From assembly GCA_028713125.1 (NCBI GenBank), contig JAQTOU010000001.1, forward strand, positions 514,273 through 578,272: a stretch of DNA of 64,000 nt, written 5' to 3'. Below are positions 40,206 to 48,413 of the stretch, in pieces. The translations under genes and the position numbers were made by a program. The DNA is from Elusimicrobiales bacterium. Its GTDB lineage: Bacteria; Elusimicrobiota; Elusimicrobia; Elusimicrobiales; UBA9959. Each line of letters opens with the position of its first letter. Position 1 is the stretch's first letter. The notes beneath the pieces were generated by a model, which was not told where the DNA came from, did no database searches, and worked only from the letters and a program-made list of their open reading frames with translations.

Positions 40206-41041
40206 CAGGATCTTTTCTTCGCGGGAGGAGGTTTGGAAACGGTCTTGCGCGCCGGCGCCGACAGCTTGCCGGGAGCGGCCTTCCGGGGAGAGCGGACTGT
40301 CTTGCGGCGGGCGCGGCGGCGCGGCGGGCGGCTCACCACCCAGTAGCGGCTTTTGCCGACGTCCAGGTGGGTGAACCCCTTGTAAGGATAATAGCCTACC
40401 CCGCCGACGGCGAGTTTCTGGCCGAATTTCTTGACCTTAGTGGAACTGTAGCCGGGGATCTTTATGTCCGCGGCCCAGCCGAGCATATGCATGCTGTGCT
40501 TCGCCGCGCCGGGGATCTTCCCGTTAAGCTTCGGCGTGCGGTAGCCGCTTAAAATAATAAGTCCCTTTTTGCCGAACTTATCTTCCACCGCGTCCAGCAG
40601 CTCGACCAGTTTTACGGCCATCAGCGTCTCGCGCCCGGTCAGGCGGCAGCGCATGAAATGGTTCAGTTTATCCAGGACCTCTCCGTCGTAGGTTCCGTCC
40701 GCCAGGCGGTAGCGGAAGCTGTGTTTCTCCCCTGTATCGTTGCGGGTCAGCGTCAAATTGCCGTTGCCGCCCAGGTTTACCGGCTCCGGGGTATGCGCCA
40801 TCGCGCTGCTGATAAAAAGATAGGCATCGGAATCCTCGCCTTCCTCCAGGTCCCGCACGTCGTCTTCGGTAACCGGCGAAGTGTCAGGCGCGACGAAGTA
40901 GTCGGGGCTGAAGGCCAGCTGGTCGAGGAAGGTGGCCGAGTTAAGCTCTATGGATTCCGTAGTGACAGGTCCGGGCCCCTGCGCGCGGACCGGGGCCGGA
41001 GGGAGGAACAGGGAGAAGATAAGGACAAAGAAGTATTTCAT
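40205..41041 (-). CDS. Secreted M15/DUF882 (YcbK-like) peptidase-fold protein
   Basis: About 278 residues with a signal peptide (MKYFFVLIFSLFLPPAPVRA). The C-terminal domain (about 110-230) has LSGYRTPKLNGKIPG, the motif H-S-M-H-M (AKHSMHMLGWAADIKIPG) with the H...D pair, and GVGYYPYKGFTHLDVG; these are the zinc ligands of the M15/DUF882 fold. It ends in an Arg/Lys/Pro-rich tail. The family acts on peptidoglycan peptides. ATG 41041 begins the signal peptide; a TTG 4 codons earlier is less likely. Confidence 0.8.
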   Translation of the reverse strand: MKYFFVLIFSLFLPPAPVRAQGPGPVTTESIELNSATFLDQLAFSPDYFVAPDTSPVTEDDVRDLEEGEDSDAYLFISSAMAHTPEPVNLGGNGNLTLTRNDTGEKHSFRYRLADGTYDGEVLDKLNHFMRCRLTGRETLMAVKLVELLDAVEDKFGKKGLIILSGYRTPKLNGKIPGAAKHSMHMLGWAADIKIPGYSSTKVKKFGQKLAVGGVGYYPYKGFTHLDVGKSRYWVVSRPPRRRARRKTVRSPRKAAPGKLSAPARKTVSKPPPAKKRS

Positions 41042-41090
41042 GCGGCGAAGCAATATTTTACCAAATACGCCGCGCGCCGGGGCTAAGGAG

Positions 41091-41501
41091 CTATTTACCT
41101 GGAGTGGTTACGCTGAAAGTGGAGTGTTTTACGCCCCTGACCGATTTCAGGGCGTCGGCGAGCGCTTTAACTTTCGCGCCGGGGCCTTTTACGGCTATTA
41201 TTTCAAGGCAGTTGTCCTGGTCCAGCTGCGCCCGCTGGGAGGAAATGACCACGGCCATAGCGGCGCGCTGCAGCGCAAGCAGCCGGCCCGCGGTCTCGCG
41301 CCGGCGGGGGTCGAACACCACGGTAATTGCGCCGGCCACGGTACCGCCGCGCGCGAAAGCGTCCGAGACGAATTCCTTCCGTATCAGGTCCGCGATAGCC
41401 TTAGAGCGGTTGCAAGAGCCTTCAGCGCCGATGAAAGCGTCGAACTTCCGGAGGAGCTCCCCCTCCAGCGAAACGCCGAACCTTACCAGTTTGTCTTTCA
41501 T
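41091..41501 (-). CDS. NikR-family ribbon-helix-helix regulator with altered metal site
   Basis: 136 residues. N-terminal ribbon-helix-helix (KLVRFGVSLEGELLRKFDAF...NRSKAIADLIRKEF) and a C-terminal ACT-like domain (GAITVVFDPRRRETAGRLLA, NCLEIIAVKGPG, VRGVKHSTFS). In E. coli NikR nickel is held by H76, H87, H89 and C95; by alignment these are R79, R90, Q92 and C98 here, so only the Cys remains. A perfect dyad GTGTTAC-N13-GTAACAC lies just upstream (41503-41529), suggesting autoregulation. It probably responds to a different ligand or represses constitutively. Confidence 0.8.
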   Translation of the reverse strand: MKDKLVRFGVSLEGELLRKFDAFIGAEGSCNRSKAIADLIRKEFVSDAFARGGTVAGAITVVFDPRRRETAGRLLALQRAAMAVVISSQRAQLDQDNCLEIIAVKGPGAKVKALADALKSVRGVKHSTFSVTTPGK

Positions 41502-41502
41502 A

Positions 41503-41529
41503 GTGTTACCTTTGCATAAAGAGTAACAC
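41503..41529 (-). promoter_or_regulatory. NikR-type dyad operator
   Basis: GTGTTAC (41503-41509), a 13-nt spacer and GTAACAC (41523-41529), perfect 7-bp arms 1 nt upstream of the NikR-like start codon. The same half-sites and spacing have been reported for the Geobacter NikR operator. Confidence 0.75.
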
Positions 41530-41573
41530 AAAAAAGGCTCTTGGTCAAACCGGCGTTCCGCGGAAGACCGGGG

Positions 41574-43415
41574 TCAGAGGAACCTGACGCTGAGCCCGCA
41601 TTTAAGCACCCTGCCGGGCAGCGGATAATAGCCGTTGACGGTGTCGGCGGTCTGGGCGTAATGAGCGTCCAGCACATTATCCGCCCCGGCGAAGAGCTCG
41701 AAGCTGTCCAGCGTCTTGGAAAAGTACAGGTCCGCGCTCAGGTAGGACGGGAGCTTCAGGCCGCCCTCGTCCGCCGCGGTGTACTGCCTTTCGCTGTAGT
41801 AGGCTTTCGCGCGTATATCCGCAAGGGAGGTTTTAATTTCGGCGTTAAGGCTGAAGCGGTTCCTCGGGCTGAAAGGCAGCAATTTATAAGTCCCGGAAGT
41901 CCGGCCTTTGCTGATATTATGAACGTAGCCGAGCCCGGCGCTGAAGGCGGAGCTTTTATACCCGAGCGAGGCTTCAGCCCCCCTGTTAAAGCCGGAATCC
42001 AGGTTGTACGCCGCCCAGCTCTTTAAAGGGTCGAGGGCGATGCGGTCTTTTACGTCCGAGTAATACAAGCCGAGCGAAGCCCGGACCCCCGAGCTGAAAG
42101 CCGCGGAAACCCCGGCCTGCGTCTGCCAGGAATGCTCCGGCTTCAGGTCCGGCGAGCGGTCGGCCGCGGGGACCCACGGGTTGTAAAGATCGGCGAAAGT
42201 GGGCGCCTGCCAGGCGCGCCCGGCCTGCGCCGAGAATTTCCAGACGAAGTCCGGCGAGTAGATGACCGAGAGCCGCGGGCTGGACTGGTCGGCGTAGCCG
42301 ACGTTCCTGTCGTACCTGTAGGACGGGATGACGCTCAGGCCCTTCAGCGGCGCCAGGGTCAGCTGCCCGAAAAGCCCGGTGTTCTGCCTGAAGTGGTCTC
42401 CGTAGGTATCCGATTTCAGCAGGCCCTTTTCATACTCTATCCCGCATTCAGCTTTATTGAAGAAAGAAAAGCCAAGCATGGCCCTGTTGGTCAGCGTGCG
42501 CGTCAGCTCGTCGCTCCAGGCATTATGGGAAAAGAACCTGCTTACGCCGGAGTCGCCCTCAAGTTTGTACCTGCTGTTCTCCGTCAGAGGCATGTCGAGC
42601 GCGACCCGGCCCAGCCCGAGGCTGGAGCGCTGCAGGTCGGTCAGGGAATTAGCGGAGCGCTCGCGCCTCCCGTTCCAGTCTTCGACGGGCACGGGCGTTC
42701 CGCCGGGAACGCCGTTCTCCGAGTTATTCCTCAGCGCGTTGAAGGTAAGCTTTCCGTCCTTTCCTACCGCCAGTGAGGCTTTCCCGGTGAAGGATTCTTT
42801 GCGGGAAGCCGAGTTGCGCTGAAACCCCGAGGAGGCGTCCCGCGCCGCGCCCAGCGCGGTTTTGAACCGGCCGGCGGCGCCCATGAACGAGACCGTATTG
42901 GCAGTCCCGCCGTAAGACGACAGGACCGTCCCAAGTTCCGCGTGCTTTACCCCCTCGTTGGGGCTGCGGCTCACGAAATTTATCACGCCGCCCTCGGCGT
43001 TCGCGCCCTGCACCGAGGACCAGGCGCCGGGCAGGATCTCCACCCTCTCTATCCCGGCCGCGGGAAGCGCTGAAAGGTCGACGGTTCCGGTTATATCGGC
43101 GGGGATGCGCATCCCGTCGAAAAGCACCGCGGTCTGCCTGGCCGCGAAGCCCCTCATGCCGGCGGAGGCGAGGCCCGCCGCCCCGTTGGTCCGCCTCAGC
43201 AGCACCGGGAAGCCGGTTTCAAGCAGGTCCCCGGCCGAAGAAGCCGACGCGCTCCGGGCGCGGGGGATATAGAGGGTCACGGCGTCCGCCGGTTTCGGGA
43301 CGCTTTTCAGCGAAGATTTACTGACGGAGAGATAAACTTCTCCGTTTTCTTCGGAATAAGCCGGGACACAGAGGGCAAGGATGACAGCAAGGAATACAGC
43401 AGGCGCTTTTTTCAT
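41574..43415 (-). CDS. TonB-dependent outer-membrane receptor (BtuB-like)
   Basis: 613 residues with a signal peptide (MKKAPAVFLAVILALCVPAYS). The plug domain runs VTLYIPRARSASASSAGDLL, AGLASAGMRGFAARQTAVLF, GMRIPADITGTVDLSALP and IERVEILPGAWSSVQGANAEGGVINFV. The 22-strand barrel follows and the protein ends PLPGRVLKCGLSVRFL. A cobalamin riboswitch directly upstream indicates uptake of a corrinoid. GGAGG lies 5 nt before ATG 43415. No btuCDF or TonB genes are in the window. Confidence 0.9.
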   Translation of the reverse strand: MKKAPAVFLAVILALCVPAYSEENGEVYLSVSKSSLKSVPKPADAVTLYIPRARSASASSAGDLLETGFPVLLRRTNGAAGLASAGMRGFAARQTAVLFDGMRIPADITGTVDLSALPAAGIERVEILPGAWSSVQGANAEGGVINFVSRSPNEGVKHAELGTVLSSYGGTANTVSFMGAAGRFKTALGAARDASSGFQRNSASRKESFTGKASLAVGKDGKLTFNALRNNSENGVPGGTPVPVEDWNGRRERSANSLTDLQRSSLGLGRVALDMPLTENSRYKLEGDSGVSRFFSHNAWSDELTRTLTNRAMLGFSFFNKAECGIEYEKGLLKSDTYGDHFRQNTGLFGQLTLAPLKGLSVIPSYRYDRNVGYADQSSPRLSVIYSPDFVWKFSAQAGRAWQAPTFADLYNPWVPAADRSPDLKPEHSWQTQAGVSAAFSSGVRASLGLYYSDVKDRIALDPLKSWAAYNLDSGFNRGAEASLGYKSSAFSAGLGYVHNISKGRTSGTYKLLPFSPRNRFSLNAEIKTSLADIRAKAYYSERQYTAADEGGLKLPSYLSADLYFSKTLDSFELFAGADNVLDAHYAQTADTVNGYYPLPGRVLKCGLSVRFL

Positions 43416-43429
43416 TTTTCCTCCCGCGA

Positions 43430-43592
43430 GAGTAGCCGCGCCATGACAAAGGCGGCTTCCTCGTGAAAGGAGTTCCGTCCCTCGCAGGCTGCGACTATTC
43501 CGGCGGTAGACCGGGCTTGGTCCGCCAGGGGCGGACCTCACCGTTGCGGGGCAGCGCCGGATTCACACCGGCTTCCTCCGCCAGAACGATAT
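43430..43592 (-). promoter_or_regulatory. Cobalamin riboswitch
   Basis: On the minus strand the leader holds GGAAGCCGGTGTGAATCC followed by GGCGCTGCCCCGCAACGGTG, the B12-box core, with flanking stems GGTCCGCC...GGCGGACC and a 3' stem close to the ribosome site (GGAGG). It should block translation of the receptor when adenosylcobalamin is abundant. A TATAAT box lies at 43599-43594. Confidence 0.92.
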
Positions 43593-43593
43593 T

Positions 43594-43599
43594 ATTATA
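43594..43599 (-). promoter_or_regulatory. -10 box for the riboswitch leader
   Basis: TATAAT on the minus strand immediately upstream of the riboswitch; a matching -35 is not clear. Confidence 0.5.
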
Positions 43600-43750
43600 C
43601 CAAACTTGATTTTAGTCGTAGTGCAAAAGGCCTAAAGGCGGCTGGGCCCAATAACATCGGTGAAATAGGCCTATGCGCCCATAAGGAATAGTCTGTAAAT
43701 GGATATTATTGTAATTGAAGCGAACCCGTACATTTAAGGAGAGTTACCGA

Positions 43751-45187
43751 ATGAAAAAAGTTGATATAAGCAAGCTGCTTCTGGCCTCGGCCTTCCTGGC
43801 CGCCCCCGCCGCCGCGCTGGACTTCGACAGCCTCCCTTCCGTCAAGGACATAGTCAGCCAGGCCAGGACCGCGGAAGTTTCCGCCCCCCTCCCGGCCCTG
43901 CCCGCGGACACCAAAGCGGTCAAAGAGTGGACCATCATGGTGTTCATGAACGGAAAGAACAATCTCTCCTCCTACGTCATAAAAGACATGAACGAGATGG
44001 AAGTCTTCGGCCCTACCGACAATATCAATATCATAACCCAGGCCGCGCGCATGAAAGAAGCCGCGCCCTACAACCCGGGCGGCGGCGGTTACGACGATTA
44101 TCCCTGGGGCGGCGGCCCGGTGGTTCCACACCCCGGCTGGCCTAACCCGTACTGGGGCGGGCTGCCCCCGATGCTGAACAAGGCCGGCGAAACGAAGGAC
44201 GCCTCCACCGACTGGGTCGGCGTGCGCCGCTACCTGGTCACCAAGGACGGCGACAATTCCGCGCTCTCCTCCACGATGCTCTCGGACCTGGGCACGGTCG
44301 ACATGGGCGACTACAAGCAGCTCGCCGAGTTCGGCAAGTGGGTCAAAGCGAATTATCCCGCCAAGAAATACATGCTCATCGGCTGGAACCACGGCTCCGG
44401 CTGGGAGAAAAGCCTGCACCTTTTCCCCTCCGTGAAGGGCATCTCGTATGACGACGAGACCAACAACCACATCAGCACCCCGCAGCTGGCGCAGGCCATC
44501 CGCGAGATGGGCGGCGTGGACATCTACGCCTCCGACGCCTGCCTGATGCAGATGGCGGAAGTCGCCTACGAGCTGAAAGACACCGCGAAGATCACCGTGG
44601 GCTCAGAAGAGAACGAGCCCGGCGACGGCTGGGGCTATAACGAGTTCCTCTCCCGCGTTCATTCCAACCAGACTAACCTGACCCCCGACGTGATGGCCGC
44701 AGCGGCCGTGCAGGGCTACAAAGCCTTCTACGCGCCCAAGGGCACCGCCACCACGCAGTCCGCTATCCGCACCTCCGGCCTGGTCGCTTTCCGCGCGCTG
44801 CTGGACCAGTGGGTGGACATGGTCATGAAAGAAGACAAAGCCATGCTGAACGAAGCGCGCGGCGCCGCCGTCGGCTTCGGCGGGGCCGAGTCCAAGGACC
44901 TGACCAACTTCATGGAGCTGGTGCACGGCAAGACCAAGTCCGCCGCGCTTAAGAGCCAGACCGTGAAGGTGATGGACCAGTTCTACAAGAAAGTCCTCAT
45001 CGACAACGCCACCACCGGCGACAAGTTCAAGAACGCCTACGGCCTGGGCATCTACCTGCCCGGCTACAGCTTCGACGCGAACTACAATGAGCTGGCCTGG
45101 GCGAAGGACGGGAAGTGGGACGAGTTCCAGAAGTGGCTGACCACGAAGGACGCCGGGACTCAGACCGCCGCGGCCCCCGCGCAGTAG
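43751..45187 (+). CDS. Clostripain-family (C11) secreted cysteine protease
   Basis: 478 residues. A signal peptide (MKKVDISKLLLASAFLAAPAAA), a propeptide-like stretch, then the catalytic domain: EWTIMVFMNGKNNLSSYVIK, H214 in GWNHGSGW and C264 in YASDACLMQMAE. The pair is the clostripain/legumain-type dyad, which usually cleaves after basic residues. A Gly/Pro/Trp-rich insert (about 108-142, NPGGGGYDDYPWGGG...) interrupts the first part of the domain. GGAGA lies 9 nt before ATG 43751. It is followed by a terminator. Confidence 0.9.
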   Translation: MKKVDISKLLLASAFLAAPAAALDFDSLPSVKDIVSQARTAEVSAPLPALPADTKAVKEWTIMVFMNGKNNLSSYVIKDMNEMEVFGPTDNINIITQAARMKEAAPYNPGGGGYDDYPWGGGPVVPHPGWPNPYWGGLPPMLNKAGETKDASTDWVGVRRYLVTKDGDNSALSSTMLSDLGTVDMGDYKQLAEFGKWVKANYPAKKYMLIGWNHGSGWEKSLHLFPSVKGISYDDETNNHISTPQLAQAIREMGGVDIYASDACLMQMAEVAYELKDTAKITVGSEENEPGDGWGYNEFLSRVHSNQTNLTPDVMAAAAVQGYKAFYAPKGTATTQSAIRTSGLVAFRALLDQWVDMVMKEDKAMLNEARGAAVGFGGAESKDLTNFMELVHGKTKSAALKSQTVKVMDQFYKKVLIDNATTGDKFKNAYGLGIYLPGYSFDANYNELAWAKDGKWDEFQKWLTTKDAGTQTAAAPAQ

Positions 45188-45218
45188 AGCCAAAGCTGCC
45201 CTGACCGGCAGCGGCAAT

Positions 45219-45252
45219 ATAAAAGGCCCTTCGAAGGAAGGGCCTTTTTATT
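45219..45252. terminator. Bidirectional terminator
   Basis: AAAAGGCCCTTC pairs with GAAGGGCCTTTTTA between the convergent protease gene and hypF. Confidence 0.88.
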
Positions 45253-45265
45253 TGTCAGGTGGGGC

Positions 45266-47557
45266 TCAGTTCTTTTCCTTGTAGCCTTTAAGCGCGTACC
45301 AGGCCTGGCCCAGCGCTATCCCGCCGTCGTTGGCGGGGACCTGGCGGTTTGTATAAACGGTCAAACCCGCTTTTTGCAGGCCCGCCGTCACGAGCTCCAG
45401 CAGCACCCGGTTCTGGAAAACCCCGCCCGAAAGACAGACGGACTTAAGGCCGGACTGCCGCGCAAGAACGCGGGCGGCTTCGACGGCGGCGCCCGCTATG
45501 CCGGAATGGAGCCGCGCGGAGATAAGGGCCAGCGGCCTGCCGGCCAGCCTGTCGGCCACTACGGACCTGACGGCCGGGGCCGGGTCGATCTCGAGGCCGG
45601 AGGGACCGGCGGAGATCCTGAAATTATAGCCGGGCCCGGGCCTGGTCCCGGGAAGCAGGCTTTCCAGTTCCATAGGCCCCTGGGCTTCGTAGGTAGCTTC
45701 CGCCCTGATACCGGCGAGAAAGCTGAAAGCGTCCAAAAGGCGGCCCATGCTGGAAGTCTGCGGGCAGTTCACGCCTGAATCAAGCATGCGCTCCACCGTA
45801 GCGGCCCGGCGGGAGGGAACGGCGGCGAAGAGACTGCCGGCGGCGCGGCGCCAGCCGGGGCCGAAAGCGTCCTTGACCAGGGCGAGAGCGGGGCGCCAGA
45901 TCTCGAGCGCCGCGATATCCCCGCCGGGCAGGCCGAAGTATTTCAAATGCCCGGCCCGGCGCCAGGTCTTCTTATCGAAGAGAAGAAACTCGGAACCCCA
46001 GATCTTCCCGTCGGTGCCGTAGCCGGTCCCGTCGAAAGCCAGGCCGAGGAAAGGACCGTCGAGGCCGTGCTCCGCCGCGACGCTGAGCGCGTGCGCGGCG
46101 TGGTGCTGCACGGCGAGCTTCCTGCCCGGCAGGGACCTGGCGAGCCCGGAGGAAGCGTAGTCGGGGTGCAGGTCGTGGGCCGTCAGCGCCGGGCGGACTT
46201 TCAGCAGGCGGCCGAGGTTCGCGAGCGTCTCGCGGAAGAATTCCTGGTTCAGGGGCTCGGAGAGGTCGCCTATATGCTGCGACAGGAAAGCTTCCTTTCC
46301 CCGCGTAAAGCAGAAAGCGTTCTTAAGATCGGCCCCGCAGGCCAGGACCTGCCTCCCGCCGGAGGAAAGCTTCACGGCCGAAGGCACGAAACCGCGCGCG
46401 CGGCGGGCCAGGCGCAGCTCTCCGGCCGCCTCGAAAGCTACGCTGTCGTCGGCACGGTTGTGGATGGGGCGGTCATGGGAAAGGGTGAAAGAGGCCGGCC
46501 CGGAAAGCCGCTTCCCGGCTTCGGCCAGGTCTTTGCAGATCGGCTCGTCGCGGAAATTCCCGGAGGTCATGACGAGCGGGCCGGCGAAGCCTTTCTTTTC
46601 CAGCAGCGCGAAGAGCGCGGCGTGCAGCGGCGTGTAAGGCAGCATGACGCCCAGTTTAGAAAGCCCGGGCGCAGCCGCCTCTAATTCCCGGGAGCGCCGG
46701 CGGAGCATGACCACGGGAGCTTCCGGTGAAATTAGAGCCGCCGCCTCGAGCGCGGAGACCCGGCAGTATTTGCGCGCGGCGGCGAGGGAGGGCAGCATTA
46801 CGGCAAAAGGCTTGTGCGGGCGGCGCTTCGCGGCGCGCAGCCTGGCGACCGCGGCCTTGTCGTCGGCGCGGCAGGCAAGGTGGAAGCCGCCCAGGCTTTG
46901 CAGCGCTCCCGTCCTGCCGGAGATAAGCAGCTCGGCGGCCTTCTCAAGAGCAGCGGCGCCGAGCAGCGGTTTCCCCCCGGCCTCCAGCTTCAGGGAAGGC
47001 CCGCAGGCCGGGCAGGCGTTCGGCTGGGCGTGAAAACGGCGGTCCAGCGGGTCCCTGTACTCGCGCAGGCAAGCGGGGCACATTGAAAAACCCGCCATCG
47101 TAGTGAACGGGCGGTCGTAAGGCACGGTTTTAACTATAGTGTAGCGCGGGCCGCAATTCGTGCAATTAGTGAAAGGGTAAAGATAACGCCTGTCGGAAGG
47201 GTCCAGCAAGTCCCCGAGGCAGTCGGCGCAGAGCGCGAGGTCGGCGGGAATGATGGCGGAGGCCGGCGCCCTGCCGCCGCTTTTAGCGATGGAGAAATCT
47301 TTTTGCCCGGCGGGCGAGAGGTCGGAGGAAGAGACCGAATCTATCCTGGCTGCCGCCGGCTTGCGCCTGCTCAGCTCCCTGATAAACTTCCCGACGCCGG
47401 CCGCGGGGCCCTCTGCTTCGATGGTCACCCCCGAGGCGTCGTTCTTCACCCAGCCGCCCAGCGCTCCCTCGAGGGCCAGTTTATAAACATGCGGCCTGAA
47501 ACCGACGCCCTGCACGACGCCGGTGATCAATATTTTTTTTCTTATTATGCGGGCCAT
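45266..47557 (-). CDS. hypF: Hydrogenase maturation carbamoyltransferase HypF
   Basis: 763 residues. An N-terminal acylphosphatase domain (GVVQGVGFRPHVYKLA), two zinc fingers (CADCLGDLLDPSDRRY...CTNCGPRY and CPACLREY...CPACGPS), a YrdC-like domain (PHKPFAVMLPSLAA), and a Kae1-like C-terminal part (VQHHAAHALSVAAEHG, CLSGGVFQNRVLLELV, ANDGGIALGQ). It makes the CN ligands of the [NiFe] active site from carbamoyl phosphate with HypE. It is the last gene of the hyp operon. Confidence 0.96.
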   Translation of the reverse strand: MARIIRKKILITGVVQGVGFRPHVYKLALEGALGGWVKNDASGVTIEAEGPAAGVGKFIRELSRRKPAAARIDSVSSSDLSPAGQKDFSIAKSGGRAPASAIIPADLALCADCLGDLLDPSDRRYLYPFTNCTNCGPRYTIVKTVPYDRPFTTMAGFSMCPACLREYRDPLDRRFHAQPNACPACGPSLKLEAGGKPLLGAAALEKAAELLISGRTGALQSLGGFHLACRADDKAAVARLRAAKRRPHKPFAVMLPSLAAARKYCRVSALEAAALISPEAPVVMLRRRSRELEAAAPGLSKLGVMLPYTPLHAALFALLEKKGFAGPLVMTSGNFRDEPICKDLAEAGKRLSGPASFTLSHDRPIHNRADDSVAFEAAGELRLARRARGFVPSAVKLSSGGRQVLACGADLKNAFCFTRGKEAFLSQHIGDLSEPLNQEFFRETLANLGRLLKVRPALTAHDLHPDYASSGLARSLPGRKLAVQHHAAHALSVAAEHGLDGPFLGLAFDGTGYGTDGKIWGSEFLLFDKKTWRRAGHLKYFGLPGGDIAALEIWRPALALVKDAFGPGWRRAAGSLFAAVPSRRAATVERMLDSGVNCPQTSSMGRLLDAFSFLAGIRAEATYEAQGPMELESLLPGTRPGPGYNFRISAGPSGLEIDPAPAVRSVVADRLAGRPLALISARLHSGIAGAAVEAARVLARQSGLKSVCLSGGVFQNRVLLELVTAGLQKAGLTVYTNRQVPANDGGIALGQAWYALKGYKEKN

Positions 47558-47569
47558 TGGACCAGCCGG

Positions 47570-48391
47570 CTACTTCCCCGTAGTTACCTCGCCTTTCGCG
47601 TAGTCCAGCTCGCTGCCGAACATGCTGTGCGGGACAAGGTAAACGGCGAAAGTGACGATCACGGCCAAAATTATCCACGGCTTGTGGTTCTTTTGCTTCA
47701 GCACTGCGAACAGGGCGGGGAGCCAGAAGACCAGCATGATAAGGGTCTTGTTATCGGTAAGGTCCATCCCGAAAGGGAAACCGGTCCAGGCCTGACCGAA
47801 AGCGTACTGCTGTACTATAGGGCCGAACAGGAAACCGCCCAGGAGCAGGAAACCGAGGTTGAGAACGACGGCTTGCTTCACTACGATGTCCCCCGCGAAC
47901 AGCGAGAGGAAAATGCGCACGGAAAAGAACATGAACGAGAAGATAAAGACTATATGGGGCAGGAGGGCCCAAATAGGCACGGCGCCTTTGAAGCGCGTCA
48001 CCACCGGGGTTTTAGAGAGTTCCTGGTCGATCGAGATGTCTCCCCCCGGTGTATGAAGAAAAACACGATATTCGAGCTTGCCTGCCGGGGGCTGGCCGGG
48101 GAGCGAACCGGAGAGAACGCCGTCCGCGTACTCCATTTCCGCCTTAAGCGGCTCGTCGGAGCTCTTGTAGCGCTTCCAGAGGATGTAGCCCTGCAGGGGA
48201 ACGGCTGATTTGACCTTCATCACGCAGTCCGCGCCGCCCACGGTGCAGCTGCGCGGGAAGCGGTAGGAAATTTCCGAGCTGCCGTAGGAGGCATGCCCTC
48301 TTACCGGGTAAGTAGGACCGGTCATGCGCTGGAACATCGCGAAAGCTAGCGTTATAATGAAACTCAGTATCCAAAGCGTATTTTTTTTCAT
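47570..48391 (-). CDS. Membrane protein of unknown function inside the hyp operon
   Basis: 273 residues. An N-terminal transmembrane helix (LWILSFIITLAFAMFQRM), a periplasmic beta domain of about 120 residues (YPVRGHASYGSSEISYRFPR, MKVKSAVPLQGYILWKRYKS, LEYRVFLHTPGGDI), then four to five transmembrane helices (WALLPHIVFIFSFMFFSVRI, GFLLLGGFLFGPIVQQY, ILAVIVTFAVYLVPHSMF). It lies between hypE (22 bp) and hypF (12 bp). The position suggests a link to hydrogenase maturation or electron transfer, but the family is not recognised. Confidence 0.8.
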   Translation of the reverse strand: MKKNTLWILSFIITLAFAMFQRMTGPTYPVRGHASYGSSEISYRFPRSCTVGGADCVMKVKSAVPLQGYILWKRYKSSDEPLKAEMEYADGVLSGSLPGQPPAGKLEYRVFLHTPGGDISIDQELSKTPVVTRFKGAVPIWALLPHIVFIFSFMFFSVRIFLSLFAGDIVVKQAVVLNLGFLLLGGFLFGPIVQQYAFGQAWTGFPFGMDLTDNKTLIMLVFWLPALFAVLKQKNHKPWIILAVIVTFAVYLVPHSMFGSELDYAKGEVTTGK

Positions 48392-48413
48392 TTGTAGTGA
48401 TCCTCCTGTTTCT

